From positions 2,559,001 through 2,623,000 of the forward strand of contig JAINUG010000115.1 in assembly GCA_029706075.1 (NCBI GenBank): DNA of 64,000 bases, in the 5' to 3' direction. The notes under the pieces are model-generated. The model had not been told where the DNA came from and made no database searches. It saw only the letters and a list, made by a program, of their open reading frames with translations. Origin of the DNA: Aldrovandia affinis (Eukaryota > Chordata > Actinopteri > Notacanthiformes > Halosauridae). How positions within the stretch are numbered: position 1 is the first letter of the stretch; every line of letters begins with the position of its first letter. A program made the position numbers and the translations under genes. Of the stretch, positions 1-9,653 are shown piece by piece.

Positions 1-1255
1 AGGAGACAGAGCCAGAGGAAAGAGAGGAGTTAATAACATTGGATACAAAGGGGAGGATGTCCATAGCAATGGACTGGAAGAGGAGGGAAGGAATGGGATC
101 AAGAGGGCAGGTGTTGGGACGGTGGGAGTGAACAAGTTGAAGGATGTCCAAGTCAGGGAGGGGCGAGAATGAGGACAGAGGGGTGAGAGGTTTAGGTGGC
201 AAGATGGGTGAGGGAGAATTAGGTGAGCGAGAGGATGGGGGAAGGAGTTGCGAATGTCATCGACCTTCTCGTGAAAGAAGGATGCAAAGTCATCCGCGGT
301 TAGAGAGGAGGGGGGTGGGGGAGGAGGAGGGGTGAGCAGAGAGGAAAACGTAGAGTAGAGTTTTCGAGGGTTAGAAACAGAAGATTGAATCTTGGAAAGG
401 AAAAATGCATACTTGGCAGAGGAGAGGTTAGAGGAAAAGGTAGCCAGGAGTGTGTGGAAGTCAGTCAGAGCCACAGGGGATTTGGATTTTCTCCATTTCC
501 TTTCTGTTGCTCGCAATTACAGTCTGTCAGCCCGAATGGAGTCAGATAGCCAGGGGGTGGGGGGTCGATGACGAGCAGGTTTAGTGGATAGAGGACAGAG
601 TGAATCAAAGGAGGAGGAGAGAGAGGAAAGTAGGGTGGATGATGCTTCCTCAGCAGCTAGCTGAGAGAAGGCATCGGTAGGGGGAAGGGAAGATAGAACA
701 GTAGCTGACGGCAGAGGGTGAGAGAGAGTGGAGGTTGTGACGGACAAGGACAGTGGGGGCAGGTGAAGATGGTTTAGGCACAGAGGGGAAGGGGAGGGAA
801 AAAGACAGAAAGCAGTGGTCAGACACATATAGAGGAGATACCGTAATGTTGGGTGAGGTGCAGTTCCTAGTGAAGACCAGGTCCAGTTGGTTACCAGCCT
901 TGTGGGTGGATGGGGATTCAGCCACGGTGAAGTCAAAGGACTGAAGCAGGGGGAGAAATGCAGAAGACTGAGGGGTGTCCAGCAGCAGGTTGAAGTCACC
1001 GAGGAGTAGGACGGGAGTGCCATCCTCAGGGAAGGCGCTGAGTAGGGCATCCATCTCATCCAGGAAACTCCCCAGTGGACCTGGTGGGCGATAAAGAACA
1101 ATGATGTGCAGTTTACATGGAACAGTGACAGTGACAGCATGAAATTCAAAGGAGGAGGGTGAGAAGTGAGGAAGAGGAACAATACCAAATCTCCACAGGG
1201 GGGAGATCAGTATACCTGTTCCTCCACCTCTACCTGTGGGTCATGGAGTGTGTGA
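1..1255 (-). pseudogene. L2-like LINE, endonuclease half and linker
   Basis: On the minus strand, in one frame, FEFHAVTVTVPCKLHIIVLY, RPPGP, GTPVLLLGDFNLLLDTP (endonuclease GDFN) and LYVSDHCFLSFSLPF (catalytic SDH) are followed, after a frame change near 650-750, by the linker TKPARHRPPTPWLSDSIRA and PPPPPPPSLTADDFASFFHE. Positions 10-600 align with 49,230-49,800 of the second L2 copy. The RT would lie before position 1. Frameshifts make it inactive. Confidence 0.88.
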
Positions 1256-2011
1256 GAAGGTGTAGGCAGCGATTATCAGACATGACACAATTGTTTGCCA
1301 TGACCCTGCTATTATAGTGGAAAAACAACTGTTTATAATTTAACGTATTTTAAAGTCCTCATTATACTCACTGTTCATTATTCTTTTTAACCCATCTTTT
1401 TTACAACTACGGTGTGCTATTGTATGTCTCTTGTCTGTAAACTGAACAGAGTGCAGATGGTCATGCTTTAATGCGCCACTGAAATCTGAGGTGTCTGGGA
1501 AGGAGGGAGAAGCTTTTTAAAAGCAAGAGCTTCTGTCCAAGAAATATGGTCACTGTTTTAATTAAATAAATATTACAGTCTCCAATAATCAAATTAAGGA
1601 CTATTATACTTGATTAATTCAGCATTTTAGGAATAAAGCAATTAACTAATGTAGCAGTAAAATATATCAACTTGGTCTCTGAATGATGGGGTTACCTAGC
1701 CAATAACAACCTGAACTCTGAACTGCCGGCTGCCACTTCCATATAAATCTCACCTGATCTATGAGTCTTGGCTTCAGCTCCACTTTGGTACTCCTTTGGA
1801 TGAACAGTCTCCACATATTCCGGTGATGCCTCCTGCTGCTGTCCACATCACTCACATGACCACTGGTTCACCACATCACCAAAGGTTAATTTGCATGTGC
1901 ATGAGTGGACCTTCCCCATGCACATATGGGCCAACAGATTTGAACAACTTGCACCTCATCACTTCTACTAGATTACTGATTACTTATTCTTCTTTTGAAC
2001 ATCTAGTAGTT
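1256..2011. other. Intergenic DNA, no feature recognised
   Basis: No coding homology. A purine-rich patch at 1,490-1,515 is unremarkable. Confidence 0.5.
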
Positions 2012-2136
2012 CTGTGCGGCTCAGTAGGTAGAGCATGGCGCTGACAATGCGCTGGCAATGCTTAGGTTGTGGATTCGATTCCCATTGGGAATAAAAAAGC
2101 GTCTGCTAAATGGCCTATATTATATATTATATTATA
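2012..2136 (+). repeat. tRNA-headed SINE with shortened L2-type tail
   Basis: GCGGCTCAGTAGGTAGAGCA and GTGGATTCGATTCCCATTGG are A and B boxes. AGCGTCTGCTAAATGGCCTA and a TA-rich end follow. It belongs to the same family as 54,468, but the spacer is deleted. Confidence 0.85.
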
Positions 2137-2789
2137 GTAGACACATCCCTTGAAACACTGTCATTCTAAACGACTTATGGTTTATGCTTTCATAGATCTT
2201 GAATGCAGGTTTAAGACCTAGATGCCACTAGTGGTTTATTTGTTGATTGAAACAAGCCTTGTTTAATGTTACCCAATGGTTGTTGATGAGGCCACATAAA
2301 TTTGAAATGTATAACCTGTTCTGCCTTTAGTGGGCACAGTTGCTACTGTGTCTGTTCCCTCTACCTTGCATTGCTGTATTGTGCTGATTTGCTTACACAT
2401 TCAAAGAGAGGATGAAATTGGCTTCTATATATATTTACTTGTCTATTCGAATAGAGGTTGCTTCTGGCAGAGGATCCTGCAAATACACTCTAGCTTTATC
2501 ATTTTTCCATCACAACTCTTGCAGATGCTCACAATCCCTCAAAGTTAAATGACAATACTAACCTAAAGAAGTTTTAAATTAAGAATTGGAGTGGGGATTC
2601 AGTATGCACAGCCTTCCATTCTCAAATAAATGTAAAGTTTCTCAAGATTTATAGATTCAAATTGTTATATCTCTGAAGTCTATGGCTCTGGATCTAGAGT
2701 GAGTTTGTGGCTGACAGTTTTAGAATTCTGCATTTTCCCTGCAGTTCACTGGTAAATCTCTGACAAAACCATTTGCGCATCAGCTCAAC

Positions 2790-4024
2790 TAAAAAATGAA
2801 ACCATGGTCATGTTATCATACAAATAGTTTTATGAGAACAACAGCGAAAACACACCTGAGCAGTAGTAGAATTGCTCATTTTGTCCATTACAATATTTCT
2901 CGCCATGGCATCATTTCGATAAGCTTCTGCAATGTCACATTTATTTCCGTCCAGAGTTGCATACATTTTTTGCCAAGATCTTGTATTGATGATGGGAGAG
3001 TCGGACCGCTGCGCAAAGTCTTCTCCAGCACATCCCAAAGATTCTCAATGGGGTTAAGGTCTGGACTCTGTGGTGGCCAATCCATGTGTGAAAATGATGT
3101 CTCATGCTCCCTGAACCACTCTTTCACAATTTGAGCCCGATGAATCGTGGCATTGTCATCTTGGAATATGCCCGTGCCATCAGGGAAGAAAAAATCCATT
3201 GATGGAAAAACCTGGTCATTCAATATATTCAGGTAGTCACCTGACCTCATTCTTTGGGCACATAACGTTGCTGAACCTGACCAACAGCAGCAACCCCAGA
3301 TCATAACACTGCCCCCACAGGCTTGTACGGTAGGCACTAGGCATGATGGGTGCATCACTTCATCTGCTTCTCTTCTTACCCTGATGCGCCCATCACTCTG
3401 GAACAGGGTAAATCTGGGCTCATCAGACCACATGACCTTCTTCCATTGCTCCAGAGTCCAATCTTTATGCTCCCTAGCAAATTGAAGCCTTTTTTTCCGA
3501 TTAGCCTCACTGACAAGTGGTTTTCTTAAGGCTACACAGCTGTTTAGTCCCAATCCCTTGAGTTCCCTTTGCATTGTGCGTGTGGAAATGCTCTTACTTT
3601 CAGTTCTACTGTTGATTTTTTACGATATGATTTCACCAAACATCGCCGATCACGATCATTCAAGATTTTTTTCCGAACACATTTCTTCCTCGAAGATGAT
3701 GGTTCACCACTATCCTTCCAGGTTTTAATAATGTGTTGGACCCAATTTGAGTAGTTTCAGCAATCTCCTTAGTTGTTTTCTTTACTTGATGCAGGCCAAT
3801 AATTTGACCCTTCTGAAACAAATATTTTCCACGACCACAGGATATGTCTTCCGACATGGTTGTTTAAGAAATGAGAAGCTACTCACTACATCAGTTAGGG
3901 TTAAATAACTTGTTGCCAGCTAAAACATATTAATCACGGTAGTAATTATCCAATGGAAGGCTCTTACCTATTTGCTTAGTTAAATCCAGGTGGTGACTTT
4001 TTTGACTTTTTGGGCCAGGCAGTG
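2790..4024 (-). mobile_element. Tc1-like transposon with DD36E spacing, one terminus lost
   Basis: The upstream end reads, on the minus strand, CACTGCCTGGCCCAAAAAGT after TA (4,025-4,026), a Tc1-type terminus. The transposase follows on the same strand (separate entry). The opposite terminus near 2,790 is not recognisable. Confidence 0.85.
2888..3857 (-). pseudogene. Tc1-like transposase (DD36E-type), one frameshift
   Basis: The first frame (3,857-3,660) holds the paired-like HTH start (MSEDISCGRGKYLFQKGQII, TTKEIAETTQIGSNTLLKPG). The second (3,574-2,888, 228 codons) holds the catalytic domain: [20 protein letters not shown] (first D), [15 protein letters not shown] (second D) and [14 protein letters not shown] (E). 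Aligning QDN to the Tc1 consensus puts 36 residues between the second D and E; Tc1 itself has 34. That is the spacing reported for the Incomer/DD36E group. A frame break near 3,580-3,660 separates the two parts; otherwise it is the best-preserved transposase in the window. Confidence 0.9.
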
Positions 4025-4180
4025 TATATAGATGTAACACATAGGACCTTAAGACCCTGTGAGAATTTAGCACCTGGGGCTGTGCAGTCAAGCGTAGTTT
4101 AAAAAGAGGAGGGTGGACAAGCAAAGCATGTTGAGGTACAAGATTCTCGTTTTGCCACGAGATGCTGAAATACTGTTTAA

Positions 4181-4267
4181 TATTTTTTTGTGTCAAGTAG
4201 CCATCGTATAATTGGAAGAAACCACTCCAAGCCATGCATTTTCAGGATATATATACACTGGGGCGGG
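4181..4267. repeat. Copy 1 of an 87-bp local duplication
   Basis: TATTTTTTTGTGTCAAGTAG to ATATATACACTGGGGCGGGA, the partner of 4,997-5,084. The following 4,290-4,440 (CCTACTCCGGAGCAGG near-palindrome) looks like DNA-transposon sequence, but I cannot place it. Confidence 0.93.
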
Positions 4268-4680
4268 AGTTTTATACGATTGGATTGTTAGCCTGAACTT
4301 AACCTACTCCGGAGCAGGTTAGGTTCGTAGCATAAGTTACCATGGCGATGCAACCCGGTTAAAAGTGAGCGACAGAGACCAAAAACCCAGGGTTGAGCCC
4401 AAAGTTAGCTTGCTTACCCACTAATCCTGCTTCATGAGACAGGCCCCAGGTTGTGAAAATAAATATCTTCACAACATTCATTTGTTTTTGTCCGTCATTG
4501 GCTATCCATTGTGAGAAGAAAACACCATCACAACATAGAACACAAGGCAGAGCAATGGTGGTAGTATCGCCCCTTCTAAGCAATTGAGAGAAGTGAACTG
4601 TGCCAGTCACACATTCACTGCAGTGAATCAGGGACATAATCTTACTGTCTAAATAAATCACAAAAATGGAACGATTGGAA

Positions 4681-4738
4681 TTACATTACATTACATTATA
4701 GGCATTTGGCAGACGTTCTTATCCAGAGCGACGTACAA
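4681..4738 (-). repeat. L2/SINE tail fragment
   Basis: TTACATTACATTACATTATA followed by GGCATTTGGCAGACGTTC is the complement of the L2-type tail, as at 24,025-24,080. Confidence 0.8.
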
Positions 4739-4996
4739 CAAAGTGTTAACTTTAACTTTAACAGTGTTAAATGTTTCCGTTTCCAATACAATTTTCCCAA
4801 TATCTCTCACCTTAGTTTGATTGCTGGCTGGTCTTTTTGGGCCATTGCTGCCATCTACTATGGACACTTCATCTCTTCCTGGACCTGGGTAAATGAGGAA
4901 CTATATTAATTGGTGCATTTACGCATGGCAAATATGATAATTTGTACTTGATAACAGTTTATAATACCTATAATTTTTAATACCTTTGCATTTTCA

Positions 4997-5084
4997 TATT
5001 TTTTTGTGGCAAGTAGCCATCGTATAATTGGAAGAAACCACTCCAAGCCATGCATTTTCAGGATATATATACACTGGGGTGGGA
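4997..5084. repeat. Copy 2 of an 87-bp local duplication
   Basis: TATTTTTTTGTGGCAAGTAG to ATATATACACTGGGGTGGGA repeats 4,181-4,267 with only a few differences. Its second half is one arm of a hairpin (5,044-5,143). Confidence 0.93.
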
Positions 5085-5144
5085 AAGCCTTGTGCCACAT
5101 CATCACCCCAGGCTGCATAAATATCCTGAGAATGCATGGCTTGT

Positions 5145-6389
5145 CATGGTTTATTCCTTACTTAACATTCAAATACACATTAAAGTGCTCTATTCATTCA
5201 CATGTAGTAGACAATGGTTTTCCTTCTATAGGTGCATATTATTTATCTTATGCATAGACAACTAAAAAATGTAAAATGGCCATCTATCAGGCATTGGTGT
5301 CGGGTGGGGCAGGGTGAGGCGGTGGCAGCAGTGATTGGGGGGCTTTGTCTTTGCTGGGGGAAACTTCCAGAGCCACCACTTTAACAGATCCAGTGACATC
5401 CCGGGATCAAGCTTTTGTTGTGGGGTCATATTTATCTTTCCCCCACGGTGTCGCCTTGTGACAAGTTTTCATTGTATCAGAGCTAAAATGGCTTCCAAGG
5501 ATATTAATTTTCCGGCAAGCGCACTGTGGCTCGGTGGAATTCAATAAGCACTCCCCTTGTTCTCTTCCAGCACTCTCCCCTCTTTGTGAGGCGGCCTGGG
5601 TGCTCCTGCTCTTTCCAGTTTATTACTTTGAATCGCTTCTGACCCTAGCCATAATCCTTTTCTATTTCAAGGGGGGAGTTAATAATAAGCAGAAATCTAG
5701 AGGTTGGAATGAAATCCGATGGGGTCCCGGATCTTGAATGTCAGCATGCGCAAACAGAAAGGGGAGGGAGGGAATAAAAGATAGGAGCCAGAAAGAGAGA
5801 GAAGGAAGGAGAGAAAGAGACAGAGAGAGCAGTAAAGATAGTGCAGGTTCTCTCCCCTGTCTGTGTGTTTACTGCTGTCGGAACGTTGACTAGCTTCCTG
5901 ACACATGAGCCATGACTTGAAAAGAATTCAGGCTCCAGCACATTTTGCATTACGCTTCAATGTGGCCTCTGGGATTGAATTAGGGCACATCTATTATACA
6001 GTTGCCATGGAGACCCTGGCACAACTACTGATAAAGTGTGTGATGTTTGGTAGGGCCCCTGCACCAGACCGCATACCACATTTGAACAGGAAGAGAAGGA
6101 GACTGTGTGCGAGTATGCCTGTCTGTGTGTGTGCGTGTGTTTGTGTGGGTAGCTGGTTTGGAGTCTTGTGATGGAAAGCCTTGCATTCTGATATTGAATT
6201 TAAAAGCAGTCTGCAGCCTGCAGCATGAATGCAGTTACCCATCCTTTTCAACGTTCTGTCAAAGGAGGGTGGGGGCATCAGGGACTGTGTGACAGTTTTG
6301 ATAATTCCAGGCTACTGGCCCTGGTTTCACCAATGTGATGAAAGACCTTGCAGGGTTTGACCCTTCTAATAAGGTTAGAGATTAAAATT

Positions 6390-6390
<1 letters not shown>
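5145..6390. other. Intergenic DNA, no gene seen
   Basis: It contains a purine-rich tract (5,760-5,831) and a short TG-rich run (6,121-6,150). Frames of 60-94 codons on both strands overlap and have no motif. Confidence 0.5.

Positions 6391-6429
<39 letters not shown>
6391..6429 (+). repeat. (TA)n microsatellite
   Basis: A pure alternating TA run of about 39 bp. Confidence 0.97.
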
Positions 6430-6435
<6 letters not shown>

Positions 6436-7054
6436 CATATAAATAAAACATTTTTCATGAGCTATATCCTCTGCATTGTTTGCACTATTAATAACAACAA
6501 AGAAAAGAAGATCTTCTGAGAGATCTACATTGGAACATCGTGCATTGGAACATCTTTTTTAAGACTGGTTGAATGTTGGGCCTCTTCTACCAGCCACAGA
6601 GAATGGAGGCTTGGCTGGGAGCCCTGTGAGCCCACCAAGTGGTGAGAATTGTAACACTCCTTCCCACCTGGCCTTTGACAGAGACAAAAAAAAATCTTTC
6701 ATTTTCCATCATAGAAATAGCTACTAGTGAAATCTATGTAAAGTACACAACACAAATGTATAACCTTTTGGGTGGAGTGGCGATTATTGAGACCAAAAAT
6801 ATTTACCATACATACCAAAACAAACATAGATACATCATATACTAATTCTGTCTTTATGCAATATGTATAGCTTATTTACTACTTACTACCCATACATAAA
6901 ACAGTTATTATCTTATTTAAGATTTTTAATAAATGTGATTGCATCTGTCCATGTATTCAGTAAGAAGCAGAAGAAGCCTTGTGAAGCATGACTGTATAGC
7001 ACTCCAAAATAAATATATATCAAAAGAATTATGAAAAAATACTACAAATACTAA
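6430..7054. other. AT-rich DNA, no feature seen
   Basis: No coding homology. It may hold the 3' UTR of the LINE that ends at about 7,055. Confidence 0.4.
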
Positions 7055-7984
7055 CTGAATGTTGTTCTCAAATTACCTTCTTGGAGGCTGTTAAACCTGT
7101 CATAAATACTCATTGCTGTTGGAGAAAACATATATTTGACTCATACACCAAGAGAAGTAGAGTGTGTAAGAAGTTTGATAAGGTTTTGACTACATATTTC
7201 CATAAAGTTGCAATTTGAGGACAATTGGAAAACATATGGAGATAATCACCAAGTGAGTCACATTTGTTACAAATCATTTACAAGTTTCATTTGGTATGCA
7301 CGGTATGGAGGCAAGTAAAGCCTATGAGCAAGCTTGAAGTGTATTAACTGATGGGCAACATTTTTTGATGAGGAGAATATATTACGCCAAATTACCTCCC
7401 AGTACAGCTCTACCCCAAGCGCATGAAGTTCCCTGTTCCATACCAAAACTGCACCTATGGAAGGATATTTTCCGTAACTAATAAGTGATATAGATTAGAC
7501 ACAAGGCCTCGAGTTGAGTTGAAATTTGTGAAGTGATCGATCAAAGGGTGATTCTACAGAGACATGTCCCAGGGAAAGCCATATGCCCAGAAAGTGGATA
7601 AAATCCCAAGGTATAAAAAAAACAATGCACCAAAGAGGGAATATGTATCCTTCAAATCCTGAAAAGATCTTAGACCATTCACATCAAAAATATAATTCAA
7701 GGTATTTACATAACTTTTTGACCAGGGAGAGAAAACAAAGCGTTTAGAACCTGTTAGTAAATGGCTATTATGCCAGATTGGAGATGCCTTGTGGAACTTA
7801 AGCATAAATATTTTAATGCTTAATTCCATACCTCTAGAGAAGTATTAATAATAGGACCCATATGTAAAGAGGAAACTCTTTGTTTTAAATGGTTTGCAAA
7901 AATGTTAAATCCTGAATCGTTAGAGGCGAGTCAAGGTCTTGTTCTATGGATCACCAAGAAAGTTTTGAGAAGCTATCTGACCAT

Positions 7985-8180
7985 GCTCTAACCGATCTCA
8001 ATTGAAAAGACCCCGATCAGGGGCAGCGATCGGCTGTCTTATTGAGTGGAGGCAGATTATTGCTGGCCTCGGGGTATTAGCTTGTCCCATAATGACGGGT
8101 GGCGGGCTCACGGGGAAGAGCGAATCAAAAGAAAGAGGGTATAATTGGCCACCAAATTGAGAAAAAACCTGAAACAAATG
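7985..8180 (+). repeat. SINE fragment inside the LINE
   Basis: ATCAGGGGCAGCGATCGGCT to GAGGGTATAATTGGCCACCA followed by AATTGAG matches the tail of the tRNA-headed SINE at 51,136-51,180 (complement). It occupies the start of the block inserted in the LINE. Confidence 0.55.
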
Positions 8181-8252
8181 GGGTTTTTTTATCTGGGTGG
8201 CGGTGCAAGAGGAATCATGGACATCTTGCCTGAACCCTCCTGTTACATTCAG

Positions 8253-8265
8253 GGTCAAATTGACC
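8253..8265. promoter_or_regulatory. Perfect ERE-type palindrome 1
   Basis: GGTCAAATTGACC equals the consensus oestrogen response element GGTCAnnnTGACC. Binding is not shown. Confidence 0.5.
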
Positions 8266-8427
8266 CATTTCAAAGTTGAAAATCTAGGAAAAAAACTTTT
8301 AAAAAATGTTTTTGTATGAAACTTCTTTTGCTTACCTTAATTAGTGCAATACACATGTAAAATGAAAATGGTTCATATCATGTATTTGCAACCCCCTGCA
8401 TGTTTATATCACAGAGATATGTATCCG

Positions 8428-8440
8428 GGTCAATCTGACC
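8428..8440. promoter_or_regulatory. Perfect ERE-type palindrome 2
   Basis: GGTCAATCTGACC, inside the longer palindrome CCGGGTCAATCTGACCCGG. Confidence 0.5.
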
Positions 8441-8514
8441 CGGCAGTGGAGGCTAAAAGGGGTCAGAAGTGCAAATGTGATACATATTGGTCTTTCCTAC
8501 TCCTCCCATACATT

Positions 8515-9360
8515 TGAACTTGAAACGGGTCACGGCGGACCCGAATATCAAAGCATACACTTTTTTTGAGAGAGACCTTCAGAATTGTCTAAAATTGTCA
8601 AAATAGTTTTCAGTGTTTATATAGCTGTTGTGGAGGATATCATGAAGCCTTGTTCCAAAAAACAAACTAGATGGTAGTTATTATATAATTTTAACTTTTT
8701 TTGCATACAGAGAGACCTTCAGAATTGTCTAAAATTGTCAAAATCTGTTTTGCAGTGTTTATATAGCTGTTGTGGAGGATATCATGAAGCCTTGTTCCAA
8801 AAAAACAAACTAGATGGTAGTTATTATATAATTTTAACTTGACACGGGTCACGGCGGACCCGAATATCAAAGCATACACTTTTTTTTTGAGAGACCTTCA
8901 GAATTGAGTCAAAATCAGTTTTGCAGTGTTTATATAGCTGTTGTGGAGGATATCATGAAGCCTTGTTCCAAAAAAACAAACTAGATGGTAGTTATTATAA
9001 ATGACACGGGTCACGGTGGACCCGAATATCAAAGCATACACTTTTTTTTTTGAGAGACCTTCAGAATTGGTCCTTGTTCCAAAAAAACTAACTAGAAGTT
9101 ATCTTTTTGAGAGACCTTCAGAATTGTCTAAAATTGTCAAAATCTGTTTAGCAGTGTTTATATAGCTGTTGTGGAGGATATCATGAAGCCTTGTTCCAAA
9201 AAAAAAAACTAGATGGTAGTTATTATATATTTTTTTACTTGAACAGAAGAGACCTTCAGAATTGTCTAAAATGGTCAAAATCAGTTTTATCAACATCACC
9301 TGATGTTAAAAAAAAAAAAAAATGGTAGTTATTATATAATTTTTTACTTGAACAAAATGT
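8515..9360 (+). repeat. Irregular satellite, six partial copies of a ~180-bp unit
   Basis: GAGACCTTCAGAATTG recurs at about 8,572, 8,712, 8,891, 9,053, 9,111 and 9,248, giving intervals of 140, 179, 162, 58 and 137 bp. A full unit also has ACGGGTCACGGCGGACCCGA (8,524; 8,843; 9,005) and GTTGTGGAGGATATCATGAA. Copies differ by block deletions. The repeated TRLHDILHNSYINTAKQ frames are not a gene. Confidence 0.92.
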
Positions 9361-9640
9361 CATCTCAAAACATAATTTAAAAAATTTATTGTATATTATG
9401 CAAAACTAATGTATTTTATATCTAGGTTTTTCCAATGTACAGAAAAATGTGTTTGAATGTGTATTTTTTGTGAAAAACGAGTGAATTATCCTAATGGAAC
9501 CATGATCTGTGAGAGGTAAATAACACAATTCCACTAAATATTGATTGAATTGATAGTAATAAGAGGTACAAACAATGTTTATCAGGATTTGGGGGTTTCT
9601 GACAATTTTGGGATAATTAAACATGCCAATGATATTCCTG

Positions 9641-9653
9641 GGTCACATTGACC
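9641..9653. promoter_or_regulatory. Perfect ERE-type palindrome 3
   Basis: GGTCACATTGACC, at the centre of a 33-nt perfect hairpin (15-bp arms, 3-nt loop, 9,631-9,663). Confidence 0.5.

Noticed and set aside
8691..9299. Repeated TRLHDILHNSYINTAKQ frames that look like a repeat protein
   Set aside because: They follow the DNA satellite unit, lack codon bias and break with each unit deletion.
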